From assembly GCF_000069785.1 (NCBI RefSeq), contig NC_010529.1:186001-250000 (forward strand): a stretch of 64,000 nt of DNA, written 5' to 3'. Below, one piece after another: positions 16,808 through 26,122 of the stretch. This stretch comes from Cupriavidus taiwanensis LMG 19424 (GTDB lineage: Bacteria; Pseudomonadota; Gammaproteobacteria; Burkholderiales; Burkholderiaceae). Made by a program: the position numbers and the translations under genes. The notes beneath the pieces were generated by a model that was not told where the DNA came from, ran no database searches, and saw only the letters and a list, made by a program, of their open reading frames with translations. Position 1 is the stretch's first letter. Each line of letters starts with the position of its first letter.

Positions 16808-18279
16808 ATTTCCTTATACGGAAGTCATGACTCTTCCCTCAGTGTTTGAATAGTGAGCGCGGCGTCCATGGTTCGCTGCATGCCGATCCAGATCGTCTTG
16901 GCGCCGGGCTCGCCATCGTTCTTCCGCCCAAGGAACCCGCCCAGGGAAGCAACCAACCGAATCATCTGATTGAGTGTGACCGGTGTCTTCGGGCGAGCTT
17001 TCTTGGAGAGCACGTATGCCCCCCGAATCTCGTCGGCATCGAAGAACAGCGACGCATCCAGATCCGGACAGGTTCTGCCCAACCGCATCAGGCGGGCAAT
17101 GCGCCATGCCACCACCATATACAACGCCAAGGCCCGCTCCACACGATCCATGTGCGATAGCTGTAGCGCCTCGACCTTGCAGCCGGTCTTCAGGACATGG
17201 AAGAACATCTCGATCTCCCACCTTGCCCGATACCATTCAACAAGTTTGTTGACCGCATCAGCGTCCTGCGCTTCTCGGTTCGTCACCAATCGCCAAACCA
17301 CTGGCTTGACGCCTGCGGGCGCTTCGATCTCCCTTGCCGCCACACAGGTGAACTCCGCTCCGACCAGACCCGGCAGCTTCATACGCTGGGCGCGTAGTTC
17401 CTGTTTGACCTCGCGCGCCTTCTGGCCTGCTCGCCCTGGCAAGATAAAGGTGATTTCCCCGAGTACCGGGCTGGCGTCGACGCTATCCCACAACTTGCCG
17501 CCCTCGGCCAGGTTGCGGTTGTGTTGGCTGCGGATCAACCAGTCGGCCGGTTGGCCAAGTTCCTGGGCGCGCGCCATCAACTCGGCAATATCACCCTCGC
17601 GGTCTGTCACATACACCAGCCGTGTCTGCGGCAATAGCGCGGCTTGCTCCGCAACCCGTTCATATCCTTCAATCCAGCGTACGCTTTCCTTGATCCCGCC
17701 CCGGTTGCCATCGGCGTCCTTGGGCTCCCGAGCCCACATCCAGGCATCGATCACCCCCAGCGGCTCGCGGTCAGGCGTCACCGCGTAGGTCGGATGCAAA
17801 AACATGCCCCGCTGGGCTTCATAGGTCAACGGACCCAGCCCGTCGATCTCCTGGCCATTAAAGTTCAATTCGGTTGTATCAGCGATGCACAGCACCACCG
17901 GAAACTGCGCGGCCCTCGCTGCAGTGCGCTCCCAATGCGGCTGCATTACGTCCCGCCAATCGATCTGCTCATTGCCGAGAAACCGATATGCCGCGATGGT
18001 TTGCGACCAGTCATCGCATGCGCCGGGGATGCTCGCCGTCGGCAGAGCCGCAAACCGCTTGAGCAGCTCCTTGGCGCGCCGATCCCGCCCCGGATCACCA
18101 AGATCCAGACTCTCGAATTCCTCGTCCACCCATGCCCCCGACTCGTTGCTCATTGCTGCGCGAAAATCCGAGAGTAAACGCGAGTCTGGCGAAGTTAACA
18201 ACCCCCTTACCTCGAAATTCCCGGGACTTCAAGCTCCAAGCCTCGCCGCGGAGACGGTCCTACTTCCGTATAAGGGGAT
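16808..18279 (-). mobile_element. IS-C copy 1 (IS4 family, Tn5-like), complete
   Basis: 1472 bases with ends ATTTCCTTATACGGAAGT and, inward from the right, ATCCCCTTATACGGAAGT. The two outer flanks do not form a target duplication: the left is ...TTTGAGGTC and the right (minus-strand reading) is GCGTTCAACCC. The 9-mer GCGTTCAAC instead recurs beside copy 4 at 50628. The copy is therefore probably a recombinant between two insertions. Other copies are at 37556, 45622 and 49156. Confidence 0.9.
16825..18153 (-). CDS. IS-C transposase (IS4 family), copy 1
   Basis: A 442-residue transposase from ATG 18153; a TTG at 18201 with a good GGGGG ribosome-binding site would add 16 residues. The N-terminal L-G-D-P-x-R-D-R-R block resembles Tn5 transposase. 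Catalytic candidates are Asp in A-D-T-T-E-L-N-F, Asp in T-D-R-E-G-D-I and Glu within the IS4 YREK signature W-Y-R-A-R-W-E-I-E-M-F-F. This copy differs from the others at a few residues (Y-V-T-D where the others have Y-M-T-D; L-N-Q where the others have L-N-H). The frame is intact. Confidence 0.92.
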   Translation of the reverse strand: MSNESGAWVDEEFESLDLGDPGRDRRAKELLKRFAALPTASIPGACDDWSQTIAAYRFLGNEQIDWRDVMQPHWERTAARAAQFPVVLCIADTTELNFNGQEIDGLGPLTYEAQRGMFLHPTYAVTPDREPLGVIDAWMWAREPKDADGNRGGIKESVRWIEGYERVAEQAALLPQTRLVYVTDREGDIAELMARAQELGQPADWLIRSQHNRNLAEGGKLWDSVDASPVLGEITFILPGRAGQKAREVKQELRAQRMKLPGLVGAEFTCVAAREIEAPAGVKPVVWRLVTNREAQDADAVNKLVEWYRARWEIEMFFHVLKTGCKVEALQLSHMDRVERALALYMVVAWRIARLMRLGRTCPDLDASLFFDADEIRGAYVLSKKARPKTPVTLNQMIRLVASLGGFLGRKNDGEPGAKTIWIGMQRTMDAALTIQTLREES

Positions 18280-18281
18280 GG

Positions 18282-18788
18282 GTTGAACGCACCAACGACC
18301 AAGGTCTTCCATCCACCGACGCTCTCTTCGGCAATGAGTATCCTTGGCGGAATCTACATAGGGCTGTTTTTTTAGATAGCCGATAACCGCGTTGACGTCC
18401 TTGGCCGCATCCATACCGCTTGCCACGGCATCGCATCCGTGCCGACGGAGGTAGCCTTCCGAATTACCATAGCCACGCATCATGGGCTCGGCCACGACAT
18501 ATCCGCGCGACAGCAAATAGCCCGTCGCAAAATTAAAACGAAATCGTGTGGTTTTCCAGGAATGAGCCGTGGTTTAGTACCGCAAGAAATGGACTCGGAC
18601 CCGGCCGGGTGTACAGCGTGACTTCGAGCTTGACCGGATCGTCGGGATTTCCTTCCACCAGAATCACCCGCTCGCTTTTCTGCACGACCTCTGGAAGATG
18701 CTGCTTCGGTTCCCTCTCAGCGAGGGGCGCACAGGCCGCGACGAGCAAGGCCCCCGAAGGCCAGAAGCAAAGAGAGATGCTTTGACAT
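18282..18788 (-). pseudogene. Lipoprotein hydrolase, 5' part; split by IS-C and frameshifted
   Basis: Minus-strand remains of a secreted alpha/beta hydrolase of the dienelactone-hydrolase type. ATG 18788 starts M-S-K-H-L-S. After one frameshift comes the lipobox L-V-A-A-C, then L-N-H-G-S-F, then after another frameshift S-R-G-Y-V-V-A-E-P-M-M-R-G-Y-G. After a third, near 18343, comes I-L-I-A-E-E-S-V-G-G-W, where the family has the nucleophile motif G-x-S-x-G-G (here G is Glu). It ends at V-V-G-A-F-N against IS-C copy 1. The next residues, I-P-G-V-K-G-L, are found at 50637 beyond IS-C copy 4. It lies 42 bases after the TolC gene and was probably the last gene of the secretion operon. Confidence 0.75.
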
Positions 18789-18829
18789 GGATTTACTTTC
18801 TCCCTTCGCAAATGCCGTGGCGGTTTCGT

Positions 18830-20272
18830 TCATCGTTCCACCTGTACATTGTTCATGCCAAGCCGCCCCAGGCTGCCCGCCAGCCGCAACCGCGTGGCTT
18901 TCCAATCGGCCAGTGCCTGTACGCGCTGCTGCTTGGCATTGGCCAGCGCCGTTTGCGCATTCAGCAGTTCGAGAATATTGCCGACGCCGGCCTGATAGCG
19001 ATGTTCGGCAGCGTTAAAGGATTGCTGCGCAGTATCGAGTAGCGTTGCGCTGTACTTCACGCTGTCCGTGGCGGTTCGAACGGCCTGATAACTGCTCCAC
19101 ACCTCCAGCCCCACCTGCTGGCGCGCAGCATCCAGACCGTCGTGCTCGCGTTCGAGCTGTGCCTGGGCCTGATGGATCCGGTACAAACGGCCAAAACCTT
19201 CAAATAACGGGATCGTGAGCTGAATCCCGACATACCAGTCGCGTCCGGTAGCCGGAAAGCTCGGGACGCCGAGCCCTAGCGTAGCTGGCTGATTGTTCAG
19301 GCTGTAGCGGGATACCAGGCCGAGGCTGGGCATGCCCTCGGCGCGCGTCTGGTCAACCCTGGCCGCCGCCGCATCCACCTGGGCCTCGGCGGCCATCACG
19401 CTTGGATGTGCCTGCCTGGCGCCCTCGATCAACTCGCCAACCGCCTGGGTGAACTGCGCGTCCGTCCTCACCTCGTCGCCCACACCGGGCAGGGTGAGCG
19501 GCACGTCCGGCGATAGATTCATGTCAGCAGCGAGCGTGCCAACGGCGGTTTGCCACTGGCCGTCCGCCTTGGCGCGGTTTAGTACCGCCTGCGTATAGGC
19601 CGTCTGTGCCTGCAAGGCATCCGAGATGGGCGCCACGCCTTTGTCCACCCGCCCCGAGGCCGCGCGGAGGCTGTTCGCCGCCATCGCCTCCACATCGCGC
19701 GCCGCAACCAAGGCGCCCGCACTCGCCTGGGCCGTGTAGTAATCCTTGGCCGTGGTCACGAACAGGCTTTGCACGGTGGCATCCTGCGTTGATTGTGCGG
19801 CAGCCAGCAATGCCGATGCGCTGCTCACGGCAGCGCTACGCGCACCGAAATCGTAGAGCACCCAATTCAATGCCACGTTGCCGGTGCCCACATTGGCGAG
19901 CGTGGCCGAACTCAGATTCGGATGCCTGGTCACATCCGTCCTCGCCCCGTCTCGCACGTACTGCCCGGTGCCGTTCACGGTCGGCAAGTAGCCTGCCCGC
20001 GCAGTCCCCACGCCAGCGGCCTGGGCCTTGACATCGGCCCAAGCCTGGCGCGTCTTTGGGTTGACGCATAGCGCCCGTTCGACGGCCTCGCCCAGGAGCA
20101 GCGGCGAGACTGGCGGCCCGGCCCGACATCCGGCGATGTCCGGAATGAGCGCGCCGGCAGGGGTGGCCGGAAGGTGCTGCTCCGCGCGCAGCGGGTCGAA
20201 GGCCTGCGCGTCCTGGACCAGCCCCCATAGCCCGGCCAGGATGAGGGTGAGCGGGATGCGTCTAGCGTTCAC
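18830..20272 (-). CDS. TolC-family outer-membrane channel of a type I secretion system
   Basis: A 480-residue protein with a Sec signal peptide (about residues 1-24, ending D-A-Q-A). Two repeated halves of long amphipathic helices follow, typical of the OEP family; conserved features include Q-A-W-A-D-V-K-A-Q-A near the first repeat and Y-Q-A-G-V-G-N-I-L-E-L in the second. It forms the outer-membrane exit duct for the HlyB/HlyD pump encoded just upstream; the adaptor gene overlaps it by 11 bases. The frame is intact. Length is normal for the family. Confidence 0.9.
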   Translation of the reverse strand: MNARRIPLTLILAGLWGLVQDAQAFDPLRAEQHLPATPAGALIPDIAGCRAGPPVSPLLLGEAVERALCVNPKTRQAWADVKAQAAGVGTARAGYLPTVNGTGQYVRDGARTDVTRHPNLSSATLANVGTGNVALNWVLYDFGARSAAVSSASALLAAAQSTQDATVQSLFVTTAKDYYTAQASAGALVAARDVEAMAANSLRAASGRVDKGVAPISDALQAQTAYTQAVLNRAKADGQWQTAVGTLAADMNLSPDVPLTLPGVGDEVRTDAQFTQAVGELIEGARQAHPSVMAAEAQVDAAAARVDQTRAEGMPSLGLVSRYSLNNQPATLGLGVPSFPATGRDWYVGIQLTIPLFEGFGRLYRIHQAQAQLEREHDGLDAARQQVGLEVWSSYQAVRTATDSVKYSATLLDTAQQSFNAAEHRYQAGVGNILELLNAQTALANAKQQRVQALADWKATRLRLAGSLGRLGMNNVQVER

Positions 20273-21692
20273 GCAAGCTCTCCTGAGCGGCCTCGATCAC
20301 GGGGCCTAGGAAGTATTCGGCCACCGTGCGCTTGCCGGTACGGATATCCGCCGTAACCGCCATGCCAGGCGTGAGCGCGATCCAGCGGTTCTCCACCCGG
20401 ATGCGGTTAGTGGTGAGGCGAATACGCACCGGAAAGGTGAGCCCAAGCTTCTTGTCGTTGGTAGCGTCATTCGACACGGAGAGCACCGTGCCCTCGATGA
20501 AGCCATAGCGGGAATAGGGAAACGCCTCCACCTTGACCGCGACAGCCTGGCCCACGTCCACAAAACCGATATCCTTGTTTTCCAGTTGTCCCTCGACCTC
20601 CAGCGTGTCGTCGGGCACGATTTCCATCAGCGCCTGGGCCGTGGTCGCGACACCGCCCAGTGTGTGCGCGGCGAGTTGCTGCACCGTGCCGGCCACGGGC
20701 GCGGTGAGGCTCATCAGTTCCTGGCGCGTCTGCGCCTTGGTCTCATCGTTGCGGCTCTGCGCCCCCTGCTGGGTGTGTTTCTCCAGCTCATCGAGCTGGT
20801 CATGCCGAAACTTCGAGGCTAGCGCCCCCAGTTCGGCCCGCTGCTCGGCGATACCGGCCGTAAGCTCCAGCACGTGGGCACGCTGGGCCGCCAGCTCGTT
20901 CTCCAGGTCCAGGGCCTTCTGTTCCTTGTCCAGGTAATCGTGACGCGCCACATACTTGTCAGCCACCAGCGCCTTATAGTCCATGGCCTGCTGGCGCGCA
21001 AGCGGCGCGGTGGCCTGTAACCGTGCCACTTCGGCCCGTGTGCTGTCCCGCGCCGCCTCGCGCTTGTGCAGCTCTGCCTGCGCGCTGTCGATGCGATCCT
21101 GATACTCGCGCCAGGCGCCATTGGCCAGATGCTGGGCTTCGCGCATTCGGTCTTCCGACGCGCCATCCACCTGCACAACCTGCGGCGGTTGTTTGATTTC
21201 CTGCGCGCCAAGCAGCGCCCGCGCACGGGCCGCACCGAGGCCGGCATCGACGCGGGAGAGGTACGCCTTGTCCGCATCGGCGGCGGCCTGAGTGGTGTCG
21301 AGCTTCACCAGCAACTGGCCCGCCGCCACGCGCTGGCCATCACGCACGAGGATTTCGCGAATGACGCCGGTCACCGCCGGCTGAATCACCTTCACCCGCG
21401 CATTGGGTACAAATTTCCCCTTGGCAGTTACCACGATATCGAGCTTGCCAAAGATGCCGATCAATAACACCAGTCCGGTTAGCGCCACAATGATTCGCAT
21501 TGTCCAGCGGGGCGCCGGATGCGCTGGCGTTTCCGCCAATTCCAGATGGGCGGGGAGAAATGCCAGTTCGTGCGGGGTCCGACTGGGCGCGTCCAACTCG
21601 CGACGGATGTGCCAGGCCGCCCGGAATACGCTGGCGTAGCGGCGCAGCGGCTCACGCAGCGCCGCCCATTGGGATACGCCGGGGGTACTCAT
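20262..21692 (-). CDS. hlyD: HlyD-type membrane fusion protein of a type I secretion system
   Basis: A 476-residue adaptor with a cytoplasmic N-terminus, one membrane segment (about residues 66-84) and a lipoyl/biotinyl half-motif near P-A-V-T-G-V-I-R-E-I. A long coiled coil follows (about 150-320, with Gln/Glu/Ala-rich heptads), then the second lipoyl half, L-T-A-P-V-A-G-T-V-Q-Q-L, and a beta-barrel C-terminus. It links the ABC exporter to TolC across the periplasm. The ATG overlaps the stop of the HlyB gene (ATGA), so the two are translationally coupled. Confidence 0.92.
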   Translation of the reverse strand: MSTPGVSQWAALREPLRRYASVFRAAWHIRRELDAPSRTPHELAFLPAHLELAETPAHPAPRWTMRIIVALTGLVLLIGIFGKLDIVVTAKGKFVPNARVKVIQPAVTGVIREILVRDGQRVAAGQLLVKLDTTQAAADADKAYLSRVDAGLGAARARALLGAQEIKQPPQVVQVDGASEDRMREAQHLANGAWREYQDRIDSAQAELHKREAARDSTRAEVARLQATAPLARQQAMDYKALVADKYVARHDYLDKEQKALDLENELAAQRAHVLELTAGIAEQRAELGALASKFRHDQLDELEKHTQQGAQSRNDETKAQTRQELMSLTAPVAGTVQQLAAHTLGGVATTAQALMEIVPDDTLEVEGQLENKDIGFVDVGQAVAVKVEAFPYSRYGFIEGTVLSVSNDATNDKKLGLTFPVRIRLTTNRIRVENRWIALTPGMAVTADIRTGKRTVAEYFLGPVIEAAQESLRER

Positions 21693-23821
21693 AGTCCGCT
21701 GTCCTGTAACGAGACGAGATGGGCATAGTAGCCACCCAGTGCCAGCAACTCCTCATGCCTGCCCCGTTCCACGATACGGCCGCCGTCCATGGCAATGATC
21801 TGGTCGGCGTGGCGCACGGCGGTGAGCCGGTGGGCGATGATGATCACCGTGCGTCCGGCGCAGATGGCCTTCATATTGTTTTGGATAATTCGCTCGGTCT
21901 CGAAATCGAGCGCACTGGTGGCTTCGTCGAACACCAGCACGCGCGGATTGGTCAGCAGCGCCCGTGCAATCGCCAGGCGCTGCCGCTGGCCGCCCGAAAG
22001 GTTGCCGCCGTGTTCACCGACCACCGTGTCGTACCCTTCCGGCATGTCGCAGATAAAATCGTGCGCTCCCGCCAGCTTCGCCGCTTGCATGACTGCCTCC
22101 AGCGGGGCGCCGGGATCGGTGAGCGAAATGTTGTCGCGGATCGAGCGATTGAACAGCAGGTTCTCCTGCAACACCACGCCGATCTGGCGGCGCAGCCAGG
22201 AGGGATCGGCCAGCGCGAGGTCGATGCCATCTATACGCACCGCGCCCTGCTCCGGCAGATAGAGTCGCTGTAGCAGTTTGGTGAGCGTGCTCTTGCCTGA
22301 GCCCGAGCGCCCGACAATACCCACGACGTGGCCGGTGGTGATCCCCAGGCTCACGCCATCGAGGATCGGCGGGCCGTCCGCGCGATAGCGGAAGCGGATG
22401 TTCTCGAACACGATGCTGCCCTTGATGGACGGCGGCGTTTGCCGGCTTTGCGCCAGCTCCGTGCGCGTATTCAAGATGTCGCCGAGGCGGCTCATGGATA
22501 TACCGACTTGCTGAAAATCCTGCCACAGTTGCGCGAGGCGCAGCACCGGGGCGCTCACGCGCTGCGACATCATGTTGAAGGCGATCAGCGCGCCCACGGT
22601 CAGCTTGCCGTCGATGACGAGCTTGGCTCCAAAAAACAGCGTGCCGAGCGTCACCAGCTTCCCCACCAATTGAATCGCCTGCTGCCCGACGTTGCCGAGT
22701 GAGGTCACACGGAAGCCCGCCGCGACGTATGCCGCGAGCTGGGTTTCCCAGCGTTTGACGAACTGCGGCTCCACGGCCATGGCCTTGACCGTTTCGATCC
22801 CGGACACCGATTCCACGAGGAACGATTGGTTATCCGCGCCACGGGCGAACTTGTCGTTCAGGCGCTTGCGCAGCAACGGCGTAATGAAGGCGGAAATCGC
22901 ACCGTAGAGCGGCAAGGACAGAACCACCATCAGCGTGAGCCAGACGCTGTACAGGCACATGACAGCGAGGAACACCACAGAGAACACCAGATCGATGAGC
23001 GCGGTCAGCGCCTGGCCGGTCAGGAAATTTCGAATGCTTTCCAACTCCCGCACGCGTGCCACGGTGTCGCCCACACGCCGCGCGCCGAAATAGGCGAGTG
23101 GCAAGGCTACAAGATGGCGAAACAGGCGCGCGCCCAGTTCCACGTCGATACGGTTGGTCGTGTGCGCGAATACATGGTTGCGCAGGCCCGTGAGCAACAC
23201 CTCAAATACCGAGCTGACAAGGAGCGCCAGGCACACCACGTTGAGGGTGCTATAGGTGCGGTTCACCAGCACCTTGTCCATCACCACCTGGAACATCAGT
23301 GGCGACACCAGCCCGAACAGTTGCAGCGCCATCGAAACGCCGAGCACTTCCAGCAGCAGGCGGCGGTACTTGACCACCGCCGGGATAAACCATGAGAAAT
23401 CGAAGCGAGCCAGCTCGCCTGCCAGGGAGGCGCGCGAGGTGAAAAGCAGGATGCGCCCGCTCGTACGCGCCACTATCTCTTCGATCGGCTTGGGTGCGGG
23501 CGCCGACATGCCGGGCTCCAGTATCAGCGCGGTCTTGCCATCGGAACCGGCGAGAATGAAATGCCGGCCCGCACTGTCCAGCACCAAGGCCGGGAATGGG
23601 GTCTTGCCAAGCCGATCTGCCACCAGCGCCACTGCTCGGGCTTTCAGGCCCATGCCACGAGCGGCTAATACCAGATCGGCCTCAGAGAAGGACTCGCCAC
23701 CGAGCGCGGCGGCATGGCGGATTTGCGCGGCATCCGTAGCAATGCCATGAAATCGTGCGATGAGCACGAGCGCAGCCAAGCCGGCATCGTCGAGACGCGC
23801 CAGGTTTTCGTTCGAACCCAT
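21689..23821 (-). CDS. hlyB: HlyB-type ABC exporter with inactive C39-like domain
   Basis: A 710-residue exporter. Residues about 10-130 form a C39-like domain in which the catalytic cysteine is absent (D-D-A-G-L-A-A-L at the active-site block) while the R-H-F-I-L histidine remains, as in haemolysin-type exporters that do not cleave their substrate. Six membrane segments follow (about 150-440). The ATPase domain has Walker A G-R-S-G-S-G-K-S-T, signature L-S-G-G-Q-R-Q-R and Walker B V-L-V-F-D-E-A-T-S-A-L-D. The lack of protease function predicts a substrate with an uncleaved C-terminal signal, fitting the RTX-substrate-like protein encoded 103 bases upstream. Confidence 0.93.
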   Translation of the reverse strand: MGSNENLARLDDAGLAALVLIARFHGIATDAAQIRHAAALGGESFSEADLVLAARGMGLKARAVALVADRLGKTPFPALVLDSAGRHFILAGSDGKTALILEPGMSAPAPKPIEEIVARTSGRILLFTSRASLAGELARFDFSWFIPAVVKYRRLLLEVLGVSMALQLFGLVSPLMFQVVMDKVLVNRTYSTLNVVCLALLVSSVFEVLLTGLRNHVFAHTTNRIDVELGARLFRHLVALPLAYFGARRVGDTVARVRELESIRNFLTGQALTALIDLVFSVVFLAVMCLYSVWLTLMVVLSLPLYGAISAFITPLLRKRLNDKFARGADNQSFLVESVSGIETVKAMAVEPQFVKRWETQLAAYVAAGFRVTSLGNVGQQAIQLVGKLVTLGTLFFGAKLVIDGKLTVGALIAFNMMSQRVSAPVLRLAQLWQDFQQVGISMSRLGDILNTRTELAQSRQTPPSIKGSIVFENIRFRYRADGPPILDGVSLGITTGHVVGIVGRSGSGKSTLTKLLQRLYLPEQGAVRIDGIDLALADPSWLRRQIGVVLQENLLFNRSIRDNISLTDPGAPLEAVMQAAKLAGAHDFICDMPEGYDTVVGEHGGNLSGGQRQRLAIARALLTNPRVLVFDEATSALDFETERIIQNNMKAICAGRTVIIIAHRLTAVRHADQIIAMDGGRIVERGRHEELLALGGYYAHLVSLQDSGL

Positions 23822-23872
23822 GGATCAGTGCGAAATTGTTCTTGTTAGACGGGGTGGCTATCGACAAGCGTA

Positions 23873-23900
23873 GAAAAACCGGCGCCCTCGCAAGGGCGCC
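23873..23900 (-). terminator. Internal terminator between secreted protein and exporter genes
   Basis: On the minus strand GGCGCCCT and AGGGCGCC form a perfect 8-bp GC-rich stem around a 4-base loop, followed by GGTTTTTC. It lies between the stop of the secreted protein gene (23925) and the HlyB start (23821). The layout matches haemolysin operons, where partial read-through keeps exporter levels below substrate levels. Confidence 0.7.
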
Positions 23901-23924
23901 GTCTGCTACCGTCGGGGTGACGTA

Positions 23925-25364
23925 TCAATGAGCCGCCAGTTGCAGTGTGGTTTGATCCTGGGGCAGCGCCTGCGCAACGATGCTACCGGCTGCGTCCGGC
24001 GCATACGCGGCCATTGCCTGAATCAACTGATTCACTTGTTTTTGGGCGAAGGTATCCGCCGCGCTAGGCGTCTGGCCGTTGCCCGGATTGAACATCAGAT
24101 TGACCCCGGCAATGTCGCCCGTGGTGCCATCGGCGCGCGTGTACGTGCCGTCATCCAGGATGGTGTTGCCGTTGCTGTCCTGGCTGATGTGCGTGGCATC
24201 CAGGTTGATCCCTGCAATACCCAATTGGTCGAGGGTGTACAGTTGCCCGCTCTGGAACTGGCCGGTGCCTGTCGTATCACCCCACACCTTGAGGGTCTGC
24301 CACGTTGCCACGTTGGCGCCCACATTGAAGACGTTGTTGCTGGTGCAGACTAGGTCATTGGCACCGGTGTTGATGGTGTTGTTTGTACCGTTCGCCGTGA
24401 CCGTGACATTATTGCCGGCGTTAATGGTGTTGCCAGTGCCGTTCACTGTAGCGGTGGCGCCATTCAGAAGATTAACGGTTGCATTATTCGCATTGACCGT
24501 CGCACTAGTATAGACATTTTCGGTAAGCAGATTGCCAGATGGATTCGTAACGGTCGACGTGCTCGGCGCTGTTCCAGTGAACTTTACCTGGATCGTATTA
24601 CCGGATGAGTAGTTCTCCGACATCGAACCAATCTGATTGGTCGCGTTGTTGTTCGTAAAGGTGACCGATTGAAGGGTTCCAGGCGCGGGAGCCTGTGCGC
24701 CACTGGCTGCGCCGTAATAATTGAAGTAGGCCTGCCAGTTAACACTGTTCGGCAAGGTCGCATAGACGCCCATTGCACTATCAATCAGAATCTGCCGATC
24801 AGAACCGATAAGGCTACTGGAGCGAATATCCGTGGCATGTTGCGTATCAAGTAACGACTGAAGCCCGGTACTACTAACGCTACCATCAGGATTCGCCTTA
24901 TACTCGCCCGCCAAATAAATCTGCGGACCATTATTGCTCAGAATCTCCCGCTGAACCACCCAGTTGTTATAGACTGCTTCGCCCTCTTGATGCAGGCCGA
25001 CCATGGCGCTCATCGCATAGGCGTCTGGACTACTGGACGGAACTGCATACGCCGATTTGAAGTCAGTGTCGGCTTTCACATTCGCGAAATGACCGATCTC
25101 ATGGGCCAAGCTACCGATGACCTCGCCATCCGGCCAAGTTTTCCAATTGCTAGCAAACGTAATTCCTCCCCCTTCCTTGAAGAACATGCTGCCATCGGGC
25201 CCTTGAACAATTGGGTTCAATGATCCCGCAGCAACTGCCGCCTGGTAATCCAATAGCTGGGACACAAGAGTTGGACTCTTGTTTATAAGTGCAATCTGAC
25301 TCGTTGAGAGTCGGACGTTACCCCACATTGATTCATTGCCCGTGATAATCTGATTACTTGTCAT
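23925..25364 (-). CDS. Secreted metallopeptidase-like protein, type I secretion substrate
   Basis: A 479-residue protein without an N-terminal signal peptide. H-E-I-G-H at residues 88-92 is the zinc-metallopeptidase HExxH signature, and the E-G-E-A-V-Y-N-N-W segment (about 127-135) could give the third ligand. Residues about 270-345 are an Asn/Thr/Val repeat region (N-T-I-N-A-G-N-N-V type). The C-terminal 110 residues, with T-L-D-Q-L-G-I-A-G-I-N-L-D and D-D-G-T-Y-T-R-A-D-G-T-T-G, resemble the region before the secretion signal in large RTX/bacteriocin-type substrates. The gene overlaps the upstream lipoprotein gene by ATGA and precedes the exporter genes. The target of the enzyme is unknown. 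Confidence 0.75.
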   Translation of the reverse strand: MTSNQIITGNESMWGNVRLSTSQIALINKSPTLVSQLLDYQAAVAAGSLNPIVQGPDGSMFFKEGGGITFASNWKTWPDGEVIGSLAHEIGHFANVKADTDFKSAYAVPSSSPDAYAMSAMVGLHQEGEAVYNNWVVQREILSNNGPQIYLAGEYKANPDGSVSSTGLQSLLDTQHATDIRSSSLIGSDRQILIDSAMGVYATLPNSVNWQAYFNYYGAASGAQAPAPGTLQSVTFTNNNATNQIGSMSENYSSGNTIQVKFTGTAPSTSTVTNPSGNLLTENVYTSATVNANNATVNLLNGATATVNGTGNTINAGNNVTVTANGTNNTINTGANDLVCTSNNVFNVGANVATWQTLKVWGDTTGTGQFQSGQLYTLDQLGIAGINLDATHISQDSNGNTILDDGTYTRADGTTGDIAGVNLMFNPGNGQTPSAADTFAQKQVNQLIQAMAAYAPDAAGSIVAQALPQDQTTLQLAAH

Positions 25365-25981
25365 GGTAACTCAACCATTTTCCTGTTTTGAAATAAACTG
25401 ATATTTGTTGCACAGTCAATCGTAGAGAAGCCAACTATCAACTCAATCCAATTCTCCTTGTAATTGAATCCATAAAAATAGTCCTCACCCGGGTGATCAT
25501 AATTTCTATGTGATATACCTCGACCGAATTTATCAAAGAGCACGCCACGAGTTATACATATATTATTTCGATCAAGATAATCACCAAATGACACCCTCGG
25601 CAGCCCTCCATCACTCGGCGCAAGGGTTCCATATGACGCGCTGGGAGTTGTTGAATAAAGAAAAGTTTCTTGAGACGCCGATGCGATCTTGAAATCCCGT
25701 CGGATTCCAATTAACTCATTAGTTTTCGGATGAAAGGCTTGATGCGGCTCTCCGTGGCTAAATTTCAGTCGAAAGCTTTCCGCCAATAGTTCGCTATTTG
25801 TTAAATCGCCATGCTCAATGACGTTATTGATCGCTGCGAGAAAAGCCTCCGGTGTTCTGGCAGCATCTGATGCCGACCGCGAGCCCGCGCAGCCATATAG
25901 GTAGCCAATGGAGATAGCAATAGCAAGCACTGTCGCTTTGCCTGAAAGATGGCGCCCATTACGCCTTCGATAGCTGATCAT
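25361..25981 (-). CDS. Lipoprotein encoded directly before the secreted metallopeptidase
   Basis: A 206-residue protein from ATG 25981. In-frame codons continue upstream to 26122 but lack a signal sequence and run toward IS sequence, so the shorter form is preferred. Residues 12-28 are a hydrophobic signal ending in a lipobox-like L-Y-G-C, so the product is probably membrane-anchored in the periplasm. The rest has no motif I recognise; it is rich in aromatic and charged residues and has two later cysteines. Because its stop overlaps the start of the secreted metallopeptidase gene by ATGA, a role as immunity protein, chaperone or receptor for that protein is a reasonable inference. Confidence 0.6.
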   Translation of the reverse strand: MISYRRRNGRHLSGKATVLAIAISIGYLYGCAGSRSASDAARTPEAFLAAINNVIEHGDLTNSELLAESFRLKFSHGEPHQAFHPKTNELIGIRRDFKIASASQETFLYSTTPSASYGTLAPSDGGLPRVSFGDYLDRNNICITRGVLFDKFGRGISHRNYDHPGEDYFYGFNYKENWIELIVGFSTIDCATNISLFQNRKMVELP

Positions 25982-26122
25982 TTGAGCTTTATCACCTCCA
26001 AGTATGTTGACACCCAGCGTCAAACACGCAAATCTGGTCATGCCCTTAGGCACGCCTCCGCCATGCTGAATAAACTCAGAAAAAATGCACCGAATATTCG
26101 CACGAGCAAACCAGCCCATCAT

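Noticed and set aside
16970..17788. 272-codon open frames opposite each IS-C transposase
   Set aside because: Ser/Arg-rich antisense shadow repeated in every copy.
18229..18516. 95-codon frame reading as a hydrolase fragment into IS-C
   Set aside because: Not a gene of its own; it is the middle segment of the split, frameshifted hydrolase and its tail is IS-C sequence.
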